A stretch of 64,000 bases of DNA, taken from positions 124,001 to 188,000 of the forward strand of contig NZ_JOFJ01000007.1 in assembly GCF_000718255.1 (NCBI RefSeq). Direction: 5' to 3'. The notes under the pieces were generated by a model. That model saw only the letters and a program-made list of their open reading frames with translations, searched no databases and was not told where the DNA came from. The DNA comes from Spirillospora albida. Its GTDB lineage: Bacteria; Actinomycetota; Actinomycetes; Streptosporangiales; Streptosporangiaceae. Of this stretch, positions 24,526 through 32,438 are shown one piece after another. A program made the translations under genes and the position numbers. Position 1 is the stretch's first letter; each line of letters begins with the position of its first letter.

Positions 24526-25482
24526 TCAGGCGGGACGGGCGATCAGCAGTTCACGGGCGAACCACTCGATCGTGCCGCGCAGCCCCTCGTCCACCGTCAC
24601 GCGGGGACTCCAGCCGAGGACGTCCCGCGCGAGCGCGGTGTCCGGCCGCCGGACCTCCGGGTCGTCGACCGGCCGCTCGACGAACCGGACGGTGGATGAC
24701 GAACCGGTCAGCTCGATGATCAGCCGGGCCAGGTCCAGCATCGAGATCTCGTACGGGCTGCCGATGTTCACCGGCCCCGGATGGTCGGACATGGCGAGCG
24801 CGATGATGCCGCGGACGGTGTCGTCCACATGGCAGATCGACCGCGTCTGGGAGCCGTCCCCGGCGACGGTGAGCGGCTCCCCGGTGAGCGCCTGCCGCAG
24901 GAACGTCGGGACGGCGCGGCCGTCGTCCGGCCGCATCCGCGGCCCGTACGTGTTGAAGATCCGCACGATCGCGGCGTCCAGCCCCCGCGAGTGCCGGAAC
25001 GCCGACGTCAGCGCCTCCCCGAACCGCTTCGCCTCGTCGTAGACGCTGCGCGGCCCGATCGGGTTGACGTTCCCCCAGTACGTCTCCGGCTGCGGATGGA
25101 CCAGCGGGTCCCCGTACACCTCGGAGGTGGACGCGAGGACGAACCGCGCGCGCTTGCGCTCGGCGAAGTCCAGGGCGTTGCGGGTGCCGACGCTGCCGAC
25201 CTCCAGCGTCTGGATCGGCAGCCGCAGGTAGTCGGCGGGCGACGCCGCCGACGCCAGGTGGAACACGTACCCGACGTCGCCGGGGACGTGCACCGGCTCG
25301 GTCAGGTCCCGCTTGGCGAAGTGGAAGTCCCGCCGTCCGGTGAGATGGGCGATGTTGCGGGCCGGGCCCGTCAGCAGGTTGTCGAGGCACACCACCGCGA
25401 TGCCGCGGGCCAGCAGCGCCTCGCACAGGTGTGAGCCGAGGAAGCCGGCGCCGCCGGTCACCACCGCGCGTTCGTGTCTCAT
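24526..25482 (-). CDS. NAD-dependent epimerase, UDP-glucuronate decarboxylase-like
   Basis: An extended short-chain dehydrogenase of 318 residues. The Rossmann motif is VVTGGAGFLGSHLCEALL at the N terminus; LASTSEVYGDP (Ser), then YDEAKRFGEAL (YxxxK, catalytic Tyr and Lys) and RIFNTYGPRMRPDDGR follow, as in UDP-xylose synthase (UXS) and related enzymes. It may convert UDP-glucuronate to UDP-xylose, or serve as the epimerase that a heptose pathway normally needs (HldD is from the same superfamily). It begins at ATG 25482 behind GGAGGA and is the last gene of the heptose/glycosyltransferase operon, 17 bp after the GT9 gene. Confidence 0.85.
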   Translation of the reverse strand: MRHERAVVTGGAGFLGSHLCEALLARGIAVVCLDNLLTGPARNIAHLTGRRDFHFAKRDLTEPVHVPGDVGYVFHLASAASPADYLRLPIQTLEVGSVGTRNALDFAERKRARFVLASTSEVYGDPLVHPQPETYWGNVNPIGPRSVYDEAKRFGEALTSAFRHSRGLDAAIVRIFNTYGPRMRPDDGRAVPTFLRQALTGEPLTVAGDGSQTRSICHVDDTVRGIIALAMSDHPGPVNIGSPYEISMLDLARLIIELTGSSSTVRFVERPVDDPEVRRPDTALARDVLGWSPRVTVDEGLRGTIEWFARELLIARPA

Positions 25483-25499
25483 TCTCGTCCTCCGTTCTC

Positions 25500-26525
25500 T
25501 CAGGCGGGCGCCCGGGCGAGCGCCCGGCCCGCGGCCGCCACGGCGTCCGCCGTGGTGATCTCCAGCAGTCCCGGATGCGGGTCGCGGCCGTGCGGGTCGC
25601 CGCACCGGCCCGCCCACAGCACCAGGTGCTGCGCCCGGTCGGGCGGCCCCCACCGCGCGGGCGGCGTCGGGCCGAACAGCAGCACCGACGGGGTCCGGTA
25701 GGCGGTCGCGAGGTGCGCGACGCCGGTGTCCCCGCACACGACGAGCCGCGCGCCCGCGACGAGCGCGGCGAGCTCCGCCGGCCCGGTGCGGCCCGCGAGG
25801 CACGCGCCGCCGCCGAGCCCGGCGAGGTCCACGACCCGGCGGGCGAGGAGCGCCTCGCCCGCGCCGCCGGTGACGGCGACGCGCTCGCCCGCGTCCCGGA
25901 GCGCCGCCGCGACCGCGGCGAACCGCTCGGCGGGCCAGCGCCGGGCGCCGCAGGCGGCGCCCGGGTGCACCACGACGGCTCCGGGCGCGGGCGACGGCAC
26001 CGCCGGGACCGGCAGGTCCAGGTCGGCGGGGTCGGCGTCCAGGCCGTGGGCGCGCACGAGCCGGCACCAGCGCCCCGCCTCGTGCTCGTCGGGATCCCAG
26101 TCGGGCCCCTCGGTGTGCGGGACGCCGGGGTGCGCGAACGCCACCAGCCGGCCGGGCCCGAGCGCGGCGAGCAGCCGGTGGCTCTCCGGCCCCCGCCCGT
26201 GCAGGTTCACCGCCACGTCCACCGGTCCGATCGGCGCCGGCGGCGGGTCCAGGCCGTCCAGCGGCAGCAGGTCGTCGACCGCGCCGGTCGCCTGCGCCAG
26301 CGGCGCCAGCGCGGCGGGGGCCGCCAGCGTGATCCGCGCCCCGGGCAGGCCGCGCCGCACCCCCCGCAGCGCCGGGACGGCGGTGAGCAGGTCGCCGAGG
26401 CCCAGCGCCCGCAGCACGAGCACCCGCCGCGCGGTCGCCGCGATCGCCGCGGACGCGGCGGCGCCGTTCACGCCCCCGCCCCCGACGCCGTTCACGGCCC
26501 CGCCCACGTTGCCGTTCACGGCCAT
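25500..26525 (-). CDS. glycosyltransferase family 9 (heptosyltransferase-like)
   Basis: A 341-residue GT-B enzyme of family 9, which transfers heptose from ADP-heptose. VLVLRALGLGDLLTAVPALRGVRR (residues about 38-60) is the N-terminal signature. GAVVVHPGAACGARRWPAERF and VVCGDTGVAHLATAYRTPSVLLFGPT (near 270) are the acceptor and donor-site motifs of the C-terminal half. The first 33 residues are a low-complexity Gly/Ala/Val/Asn tail with three VNG units. The ATG at 26525 has GAAGGA 6 bases upstream and overlaps the SDR gene's stop. It is one of two GT9 enzymes in the operon. Confidence 0.88.
   Translation of the reverse strand: MAVNGNVGGAVNGVGGGGVNGAAASAAIAATARRVLVLRALGLGDLLTAVPALRGVRRGLPGARITLAAPAALAPLAQATGAVDDLLPLDGLDPPPAPIGPVDVAVNLHGRGPESHRLLAALGPGRLVAFAHPGVPHTEGPDWDPDEHEAGRWCRLVRAHGLDADPADLDLPVPAVPSPAPGAVVVHPGAACGARRWPAERFAAVAAALRDAGERVAVTGGAGEALLARRVVDLAGLGGGACLAGRTGPAELAALVAGARLVVCGDTGVAHLATAYRTPSVLLFGPTPPARWGPPDRAQHLVLWAGRCGDPHGRDPHPGLLEITTADAVAAAGRALARAPA
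26463..26520. repeat. three copies of a 10-mer at 24-bp spacing inside the GT9 gene
   Basis: GCCGTTCACG occurs at 26463, 26487 and 26511, exactly 24 bp apart, encoding an eight-residue periodic VNG-x5 segment at the N terminus of the glycosyltransferase. Confidence 0.8.
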
Positions 26526-27193
26526 GAGGGTTCCTTCGCCGGGCATACGACCAGCTCGCGCACCTCGCAGCCGGGCGGCTGCGCGAGCGCGAACGCGACC
26601 GCGGCGGCGACGTCCTCGGGCCGGTTCAGCTTGGCGTCCGGCCCCGGCCGGTACCGCTCCTCGCGGTCGTCGAAGAACGCGGTGTCCATGCCGCCGGGCA
26701 CCAGCAGCGTGACGCCGATCCGCCCGGCGAGCTCGGCGGCCAGCGCGCGAGTGAAGCCCACGACCCCGAACTTGGACGCGCAGTACGCGGTCGCGTCGCT
26801 CAGCGCCCGGAAGCCGAGCGTGGACGCGACGGTGACGATCCGCCCGTTCGGCGCGTGCTCCAGATAGGGGAGCGCGGCCCGGACCACGGCGGCGGTGCCG
26901 AGCAGGTTCACCGCCACGACCCGCTCCCACCGGTCGGCGGGCACGTCGCCGAGCGTGCCGCACGCGTCGACGCCGGCGGCCGCGACGACCGCGTCCAGCC
27001 CCCCGGCGGACCGGGCCAGGCAGTGCACGGCCCGCTCCGCGCAGGTCCGGTCGGTGAGGTCGGCGAGCATGTGCGCGTGCCCGTCCTCCGGCGGGCGCAG
27101 GTCCAGGACGAGGGGAGTTCCCCCGTCGTCCGCGACGCGCCGCGCGACGGCCGCGCCGAGCCCGGACGATCCGCCGGTGATGAGGACGTTCAT
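26516..27193 (-). CDS. classical short-chain dehydrogenase/reductase (SDR)
   Basis: A 225-residue SDR. The cofactor loop TGGSSGLGAAVARR is at the N terminus. The catalytic triad is visible as VASTLGFRALSDATAYCASKFG (Ser, Tyr, Lys near residues 135-155), and the VNLLGTAAVVRAALP helix carries the family Asn. It begins at ATG 27193, overlapping the stop of hldE by 4 bp, and is followed at once by a GT9 gene. In this cluster it may oxidise/reduce or epimerise the activated heptose; that is inference from location. Confidence 0.88.
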   Translation of the reverse strand: MNVLITGGSSGLGAAVARRVADDGGTPLVLDLRPPEDGHAHMLADLTDRTCAERAVHCLARSAGGLDAVVAAAGVDACGTLGDVPADRWERVVAVNLLGTAAVVRAALPYLEHAPNGRIVTVASTLGFRALSDATAYCASKFGVVGFTRALAAELAGRIGVTLLVPGGMDTAFFDDREERYRPGPDAKLNRPEDVAAAVAFALAQPPGCEVRELVVCPAKEPSWP

Positions 27194-28587
27194 GACGCGC
27201 TTCCCTTCGTGGTCGACAGCAGGCGGGTCGTGGAGCGCCCCGCCAGCAGCGGCAGCAGCACCACCTCCCCGCCGTGCGCCCGGACCGTCGCGGCCTCGGG
27301 CAGGTCCGTCCCGGCGTAGTCGGCGCCCTTCACCCACACGTCCGGCCGCAGCCGCTCCAGCAGCGGCACCGGCGTGTCGTCGTCGAACACCACCGCGGCG
27401 TCCACGTCGCTGAGCGCCTCCAGCACCCGGACGCGGTCGGCGGCGGTCGTCACCGGGCGCGTCGGGCCCTTCATCCGGCGCACCGACGCGTCCGAGTTCA
27501 CGCAGACGACCAGGCAGTCGCCGAGCCGCCGCGCCTGCTGCAGCAGGCTCACGTGCCCCGCGTGCAGCAGGTCGAAGCAGCCGCCGGTGGCGACGACGGT
27601 GCCGCCCGCGCGGCGGACCCGGGCGGCGATCTCGTAGCCGTCCTCGCCGCGCTCCGGGACGATCCGGGCGGTGCCGGGTTCGGCGAGCCGCGCCGCGACC
27701 GCCGAGGCCGCCCCCGCCCGGACGAACCGCGACGCGCGCAGGACCCCCTCGGCCACGGCGTCGGCGAGCGTCCCGCCGCCCGCGAGGACGTCCAGCGCGC
27801 CCACCGCGAAACTGTCGCCCGCGCCGCACGTGTCGCCGCGTGCCGGCTCCGCGGGCGCGAGGAACGGCGCCTCCGTCCCGTCGCACAGCAGGGCGCCCTC
27901 CGCGCCCAGCGTGATCGCGACGCCGTCCAGGCCCCAGCGCTCGGCGAGGTGGCGGCCCCGCCGGCCGGCCGCCGCCAGCCCCGTCCCGGGGATGTCGGCG
28001 CCGCCGGCGGAGGTGAGCCGGGTCGCCTCCGCCTCGTTCGGGGTGAGCAGTCGGGTGCCCGGCACGGGCGGTTCCCCGCGCGGATGCGGGTCCCAGACGA
28101 CCGGGACCCCGCCGGGCAGCCCCGCCAGCAGCGACCGGACCGCCCGGTGCCGGGTGACGCCCCGGCCGTAGTCGGAGACCAGCACGGCGCCCGCGCCCGC
28201 GATCGCGTCGGCGACCCGGGGGCCGACCGGCCCGTCCTGCGCCCGCCCCTCCCCGGCGTCCAGCCGCGCGACCGCGTGCTCCCCGGACCGGATCCGCAGC
28301 TTGCAGGGCGTCCCGCCGCGCAGGTGCAGCGCGGCGACCGCCACGTGCCGCTCCAGCATCGCCCGCAGCCGGCGGCCCGGCTCGTCGTCGGCGAGCGCGG
28401 CGACGAGCACCACCTCCCGCCCCGTCGCGGCGGCGAGCAGCGCCGCGAGCCCCGCCCCGCCGGGCCGGGGCCGCTCCTGGGCCCCCTCCACGACCGGGAC
28501 CGGCGCGTCCGGGCACATCCGGCTGCTGCTGCCGACGATGTCGATGTCCAGCAGGACGTCGCCGACGACGACCAGCGGCGCGGTCAT
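27190..28587 (-). CDS. hldE: bifunctional heptose-7-phosphate kinase / heptose-1-phosphate adenylyltransferase
   Basis: A 465-residue two-domain protein of the RfaE/HldE type. The N-terminal PfkB/ribokinase-like domain (about residues 1-320) begins VVVGDVLLDIDIVGSSSRMC and ends with the catalytic GAGDSFAVGALDVLAGG. The C-terminal nucleotidyltransferase domain contains TGGCFDLLHAGHVSLLQQ with the HxGH motif and KGADYAG. It would phosphorylate D-glycero-D-manno-heptose-7-phosphate at C1 and, after GmhB, adenylate heptose-1-phosphate. The fused arrangement is that of Gram-negative LPS bacteria. It overlaps gmhA and the SDR gene by 4 bp each, so it lies in the core of the coupled operon. Confidence 0.93.
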   Translation of the reverse strand: MTAPLVVVGDVLLDIDIVGSSSRMCPDAPVPVVEGAQERPRPGGAGLAALLAAATGREVVLVAALADDEPGRRLRAMLERHVAVAALHLRGGTPCKLRIRSGEHAVARLDAGEGRAQDGPVGPRVADAIAGAGAVLVSDYGRGVTRHRAVRSLLAGLPGGVPVVWDPHPRGEPPVPGTRLLTPNEAEATRLTSAGGADIPGTGLAAAGRRGRHLAERWGLDGVAITLGAEGALLCDGTEAPFLAPAEPARGDTCGAGDSFAVGALDVLAGGGTLADAVAEGVLRASRFVRAGAASAVAARLAEPGTARIVPERGEDGYEIAARVRRAGGTVVATGGCFDLLHAGHVSLLQQARRLGDCLVVCVNSDASVRRMKGPTRPVTTAADRVRVLEALSDVDAAVVFDDDTPVPLLERLRPDVWVKGADYAGTDLPEAATVRAHGGEVVLLPLLAGRSTTRLLSTTKGSAS

Positions 28588-29177
28588 CGCCGCACCCCCA
28601 GCGTCTCGTCGATCACCCCGCACAGCAGGTGGATCGCGGCGAGATGGATCTCCTGGACGGTCGCCGCCGACCCGGCGTCCACGGCGATCGTCTCGTCGCA
28701 GACGTCCGACAGCGGGCTCGGCGCCGGCCCGGTGACCGCCCACGCGGTCAGCCCGAGCCGCCGGGCGAGCCGCGCCGCCGCCACCACGTTCGGGCTGCGG
28801 CCGCTGGTCGACAGGCAGATCAGCACGTCCCCGGCGCGGCCGTGCGCCCGGACCTGCCGGGCGAACACCTCCGCCGCGCCGTAGTCGTTGCCGATCGCCG
28901 TGACGGCCGAGGTGTCGCCGTGCAGCGGGATCGCCGACAGCGGCCGCCGGTCGTCCTCGAACCGGCCGGTCAGCTCGGCCGTCAGATGCTGCGCCTCGGC
29001 GGCGCTGCCGCCGTTCCCGCAGGCCAGCAGCCGCCCGCCCGCGCCGAGCACGACGGCGAGCCGCCGCCCCCACGCGGCGATCGTCGGCACGTGCGCCCGG
29101 AACCGCAGCGCGGCCTCGGCCAGTTCCTCGAGCCGCCGCTCCTGGACGACGGCGGCGGTGGTCGCGGTGGTCGTCAT
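28584..29177 (-). CDS. gmhA: sedoheptulose-7-phosphate isomerase
   Basis: A 197-residue SIS-domain protein. LLACGNGGSAAEAQHLTAELTGRF is the GmhA signature with the Glu used in isomerisation, and CLSTSGRSPNVVAAARLAR is the sugar-phosphate loop. QEIHLAAIHLLCGVID near the end carries the catalytic His. It converts sedoheptulose-7-phosphate to D-glycero-D-manno-heptose-7-phosphate, the first committed step of nucleotide-heptose synthesis. It overlaps the GT4 gene upstream and hldE downstream by 4 bp, which fixes the start at ATG 29177. Confidence 0.93.
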   Translation of the reverse strand: MTTTATTAAVVQERRLEELAEAALRFRAHVPTIAAWGRRLAVVLGAGGRLLACGNGGSAAEAQHLTAELTGRFEDDRRPLSAIPLHGDTSAVTAIGNDYGAAEVFARQVRAHGRAGDVLICLSTSGRSPNVVAAARLARRLGLTAWAVTGPAPSPLSDVCDETIAVDAGSAATVQEIHLAAIHLLCGVIDETLGVRR

Positions 29178-30421
29178 GCCGGCACCCCGCACACCGCGTA
29201 GGCCCGCTGGTAGACCTGGGCGGTCTCCGACGCGATGCGGGACCACGAGTAGCGGGTCCTCGCGCGCCGGGCCGCGTTGGAGCCCATCGCGGCGCGGCGG
29301 TCCGGGTCGTTCAGCAGGCGGCGGAGGGCGGCGGCCGCCGCCTCCGGGTCCCGGGGCGGGACGAGCAGGCCCGTCACGCCCGGCAGGACCGTGTCCAGGT
29401 GCCCGCCGACGGCGGTGGCGACGACGGGGACGCCGCACGCCATCGCCTCCAGCGGCACCATCCCGAACGGCTCGTACCAGGGCAGCGTGACGACGGCGGA
29501 CGCCGACCGCAGCAGCGGCGCGACCTCGGCGCGGCCGAGCCGGCCGAGGAACGCGACCCGGTCCGCGACACCGGCTTCGGCCGCGGCCCTCCGCAGCCGC
29601 CGCACCTCGGGATCGGCGTCCAGGCCCGCGCGGGGCGGGCCGCCCGCCACGGCCAGCTCGGCGCCGGGCAGGTGCGCCAGCGCCCGGATCGCGGTGTCGA
29701 CGCCCTTGCGCTCAACGAGCCGCGACAGGACGACGAGCCGGTGCCGGCCGTGCCCGGCGGGCGCGTTGCCGTCCGGCCGGAACAGGCCGAGGTCCACGCC
29801 GCACGGGACGACCGAGACGCGCTCGTCCGGCACCCCCATCGCGGCGAGTTCGGCGACCTCATCGGAGCAGGTCGCGATGACGGCGTCGGCGTCCCGGCCG
29901 ATGGCCCGCTCCAGGCGGAGCCTGCTCGGGGGGCTGGTGTCGCTCCGGCCCTGGTGGCGGCGCTTCACCGTGCCCAGCGCGTGGTAGGTCTGGACGACCG
30001 GCATCCTGCGCGCCTCCAGCGCGCCCCGCGCCGCCTGCAGCGCGGCGAGGCCGCTCATCCAGAAGTGCGCGTGCGCCACGTCCGGCGGATCGTCCGCCCA
30101 GCGGCGCTCCAGGTGGCGGCCGAAGTCGCGCATCCACGGCAGCAGGTCGTCCTTCGCGACCTCCCGCGGCGGGCCCGCCACGACGTGCTCGACGACCACG
30201 CGGGGCGCGAGCCGCACCCGGTCCGGGAGGTCCGGGCCGTCGCGCCGCGTGTAGACGGTCACCTCGTGGCCCTGGCGCCCGAGTTCCGCGGCGAGCTCCG
30301 CGACGAACACGTTCTGCCCGCCGCCGTCCGCACCGCCCAGCCGCGCCGGCGGCGGCGCGCCCCCGGTGCCGCGGGCGGCCGCCAGCGGGCTGGCGTGCTC
30401 GGAGACCATGGCTATCCTCAT
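29174..30421 (-). CDS. glycosyltransferase family 4
   Basis: A 415-residue GT-B glycosyltransferase. The N-terminal GGADGGGQNVFVAELAAELGRQGHEVTVYTRR is the acceptor-side loop typical of sucrose-phosphate-synthase-like GT4 enzymes. VVLSRLVERKGVDTAIRAL (near 235) begins the donor half and EPFGMVPLEAMACGVPVVAT (near 325) is the E-x7-E nucleotide-sugar motif. It probably adds a sugar to the growing glycan made by this operon. The ATG at 30421 overlaps the previous stop and the end overlaps gmhA. Confidence 0.9.
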   Translation of the reverse strand: MRIAMVSEHASPLAAARGTGGAPPPARLGGADGGGQNVFVAELAAELGRQGHEVTVYTRRDGPDLPDRVRLAPRVVVEHVVAGPPREVAKDDLLPWMRDFGRHLERRWADDPPDVAHAHFWMSGLAALQAARGALEARRMPVVQTYHALGTVKRRHQGRSDTSPPSRLRLERAIGRDADAVIATCSDEVAELAAMGVPDERVSVVPCGVDLGLFRPDGNAPAGHGRHRLVVLSRLVERKGVDTAIRALAHLPGAELAVAGGPPRAGLDADPEVRRLRRAAAEAGVADRVAFLGRLGRAEVAPLLRSASAVVTLPWYEPFGMVPLEAMACGVPVVATAVGGHLDTVLPGVTGLLVPPRDPEAAAAALRRLLNDPDRRAAMGSNAARRARTRYSWSRIASETAQVYQRAYAVCGVPA

Positions 30422-31413
30422 CGCGTTACCTCCTCGAGAGTCCGCCGCCAGTCGCGCAGGAAGCGCGCCAGGCCGTACCGCTCGACGGCGTACGCCCGCG
30501 CCTCCTTGCCCATCTGGCGGGCGCGCGCCGGGTCGGCGGCCAGGGTCCGGGCCGCCTCGGCCAGGGTGGCGACGCGGGTCGACAGCACCCCCGCCTCCGG
30601 CGGCACCGCCTCGACCGCCTCGGTGGTGGCGAGCGCCACCACCGGCAGGCCGAGCATCATCGCCTCGATCAGCGCGAGGCCGAGGGACGTCCACCGGTAG
30701 GGGTGGACGTAGACGCGGCGGCGCGCGAGCTCCTCGTGCATCCGCGCCTGCGGGAGGTCCTCGAACGTCCACAGCGACTCCGGCGGGATGCCGAGCCGCT
30801 CCGGGGCGTCCGCGACGTTCATGCCGAACAGGTCGAGGGGGACCGCCGCCGCGAGGGCCGGGAGCAGGTCGGTGCCGGTCACCCGGCCCCGCCGCAGCGG
30901 ATCGTTGATGACGACGCCGGCGCGCGGCATGTCCGCCTGGTAGCGGTAGCCGGGATCGGCGACGCCGTGCTCGATGACGCGCGCGGGCGCGCGCCCGGTG
31001 TTCCAGAACAGCCGGTTGAAGTGGGTGACGTGCACGACGGGGATGTCGGAGCGGTCGTGCAGGAAGTGCCGGCTGTCGGGCACGACCTCCTCCGGCAGGC
31101 TCGCGTCGGACGGGGTCCGGCGCGGCGTGTCGTGCTCGACGTACACGGCGGGGACGTCCCGTCCGGGGCGGCGGCCCAGCCACTGCTCGGTGAGCCGCAG
31201 CTCGTGCGGGCGCTGGAGGACGACGGCGTCGACGTGCTCGTCCCGCAGCCGGTCGAACGGCACCTCAACCGCCCGGTCCGGCCAGCGGAACGTCCTGGGG
31301 CGGCCCCGCCCGTCGGGGCCCCGGTCCGGGACGAGCGGCACCAGCGTCGTCTGCGGGCCGTGCACGAACGACGTCGCCCACGAGCCGTGCACATGCCACA
31401 TCAGCACCCTCAT
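30418..31413 (-). CDS. glycosyltransferase (GT-B, family 1/4-like)
   Basis: A 331-residue protein. The C-terminal half has a GT-B donor domain: YVHPYRWTSLGLALIEAMML (E-x-x-x-G region near 245), GLPVVALATTEAVEAVP, then a helical tail with ARAYAVERYGLARFLRDW. The N-terminal half (LMWHVHGSWATSFVHG, VYVEHDTPRR) matches the acceptor domain of poorly studied actinobacterial transferases. I assign it as a glycosyltransferase from fold and setting; donor and acceptor are unknown. It is coupled by 4-bp overlaps to the GT9 gene upstream and the GT4 gene downstream. Confidence 0.8.
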   Translation of the reverse strand: MRVLMWHVHGSWATSFVHGPQTTLVPLVPDRGPDGRGRPRTFRWPDRAVEVPFDRLRDEHVDAVVLQRPHELRLTEQWLGRRPGRDVPAVYVEHDTPRRTPSDASLPEEVVPDSRHFLHDRSDIPVVHVTHFNRLFWNTGRAPARVIEHGVADPGYRYQADMPRAGVVINDPLRRGRVTGTDLLPALAAAVPLDLFGMNVADAPERLGIPPESLWTFEDLPQARMHEELARRRVYVHPYRWTSLGLALIEAMMLGLPVVALATTEAVEAVPPEAGVLSTRVATLAEAARTLAADPARARQMGKEARAYAVERYGLARFLRDWRRTLEEVTR

Positions 31414-32438
31414 CGGGCGTACACCTCCTCCACCGGGGCCCCGGCCTCGACCGAGGCCATGACCTCCACCGCCGCGGCGACCTCCCCGGCCGTCACCGAC
31501 GCCAGGCACGGATGCCCGGGGACGGGGCACTCCCGCGCCCGGCTGTCCCGGCAGGCCGCGCGCTGGTCGCCGAGCAGCGCCAGCGGCACCCCGAACGGCG
31601 CCCACCGCGCCGCCGGGACGGTCGGCGCGAACAGCGACACCACCGGCGTGCCGACGGCCGCCGCGAGATGCGCCGGGCCGGTGTTCCCGGCGACGACGGC
31701 GCGCGCCCCCCGCAGCACCGACGCCAGCTCCGGCAGCGCGGTCCGGCCGCCGAGGTCGAGCCCGTCGGACCCGGCCACGTACGCGGTCAGCTCCTTCTCC
31801 CGCCGGTGCCCCGTGACGACGACCCGGTGCCCGGCCGCGGCCAGCAGCCGGACGGCCTCGGCGCACCGCTCCGGCGGCCACGCGCGGGCCGGCACCGACG
31901 TGCCGGGATGGACGACGAGATAGGCGCCGCCGCCGGTGAGGTGCCCCGTCGCGGGCAGCGGCTCGCGCACCCGCAGCCGCGGGTCGGAGGGCGCCGGGAA
32001 CCCGGCGTCCTCGGCGAGCGCGAGCATCCGCAGCGGCTCGGGCACCTCGCCGTCGGGCCGGTGCCGCAGGTCGAGCAGAGACCCGGGGTAGTCCTCGCTG
32101 ATCCCGCCGATCCACGGCGTGCCCGCGAGGCGGAGCAGCAGCGCGAGCGGCAGCGGCGACTGGTGGAACGAGGTGAGGATCAGCGCGCGGTCGAACCCCC
32201 GCAGCCGCTCCGTGGCGTCCGCGATGTCGTCCGCCTCGACCGGGCAGGGCTCGGGGTCGATCCACGGCGCGCACCATTCGATGACGCCGTCCACGCCGGG
32301 CAGCAGCTCGGCGGCGGCCCGCCCGCGCGGCCCGCACAGCAGCACCACCTCGTCGGCCTTCCGCGCGACCGCGCGGATCGCGGGCCCGGCCAGCAGGACG
32401 TCCCCGATGTTGTCCTGGCGAGCGACGAGAACCCTCAC
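31410..32438 (-). CDS. glycosyltransferase family 9 (heptosyltransferase-like)
   Basis: A 342-residue GT9 enzyme. VRVLVARQDNIGDVLLAGPAIRAVA at the N terminus is the classic heptosyltransferase opening (xxDxIGD). YLVVHPGTSVPARAWPPERC near 175 and VVAGNTGPAHLAAAVGTPVVSLFAPT near 260 are the C-terminal substrate motifs. Given HldE and GmhA in the same operon, an ADP-heptose donor is likely. The GTG at 32438 overlaps the upstream stop (GTGA). It contains several cysteines near the C terminus (ACRDSRARECPVPGHPC), which might form a metal or disulfide site. Confidence 0.9.
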   Translation of the reverse strand: MRVLVARQDNIGDVLLAGPAIRAVARKADEVVLLCGPRGRAAAELLPGVDGVIEWCAPWIDPEPCPVEADDIADATERLRGFDRALILTSFHQSPLPLALLLRLAGTPWIGGISEDYPGSLLDLRHRPDGEVPEPLRMLALAEDAGFPAPSDPRLRVREPLPATGHLTGGGAYLVVHPGTSVPARAWPPERCAEAVRLLAAAGHRVVVTGHRREKELTAYVAGSDGLDLGGRTALPELASVLRGARAVVAGNTGPAHLAAAVGTPVVSLFAPTVPAARWAPFGVPLALLGDQRAACRDSRARECPVPGHPCLASVTAGEVAAAVEVMASVEAGAPVEEVYAR

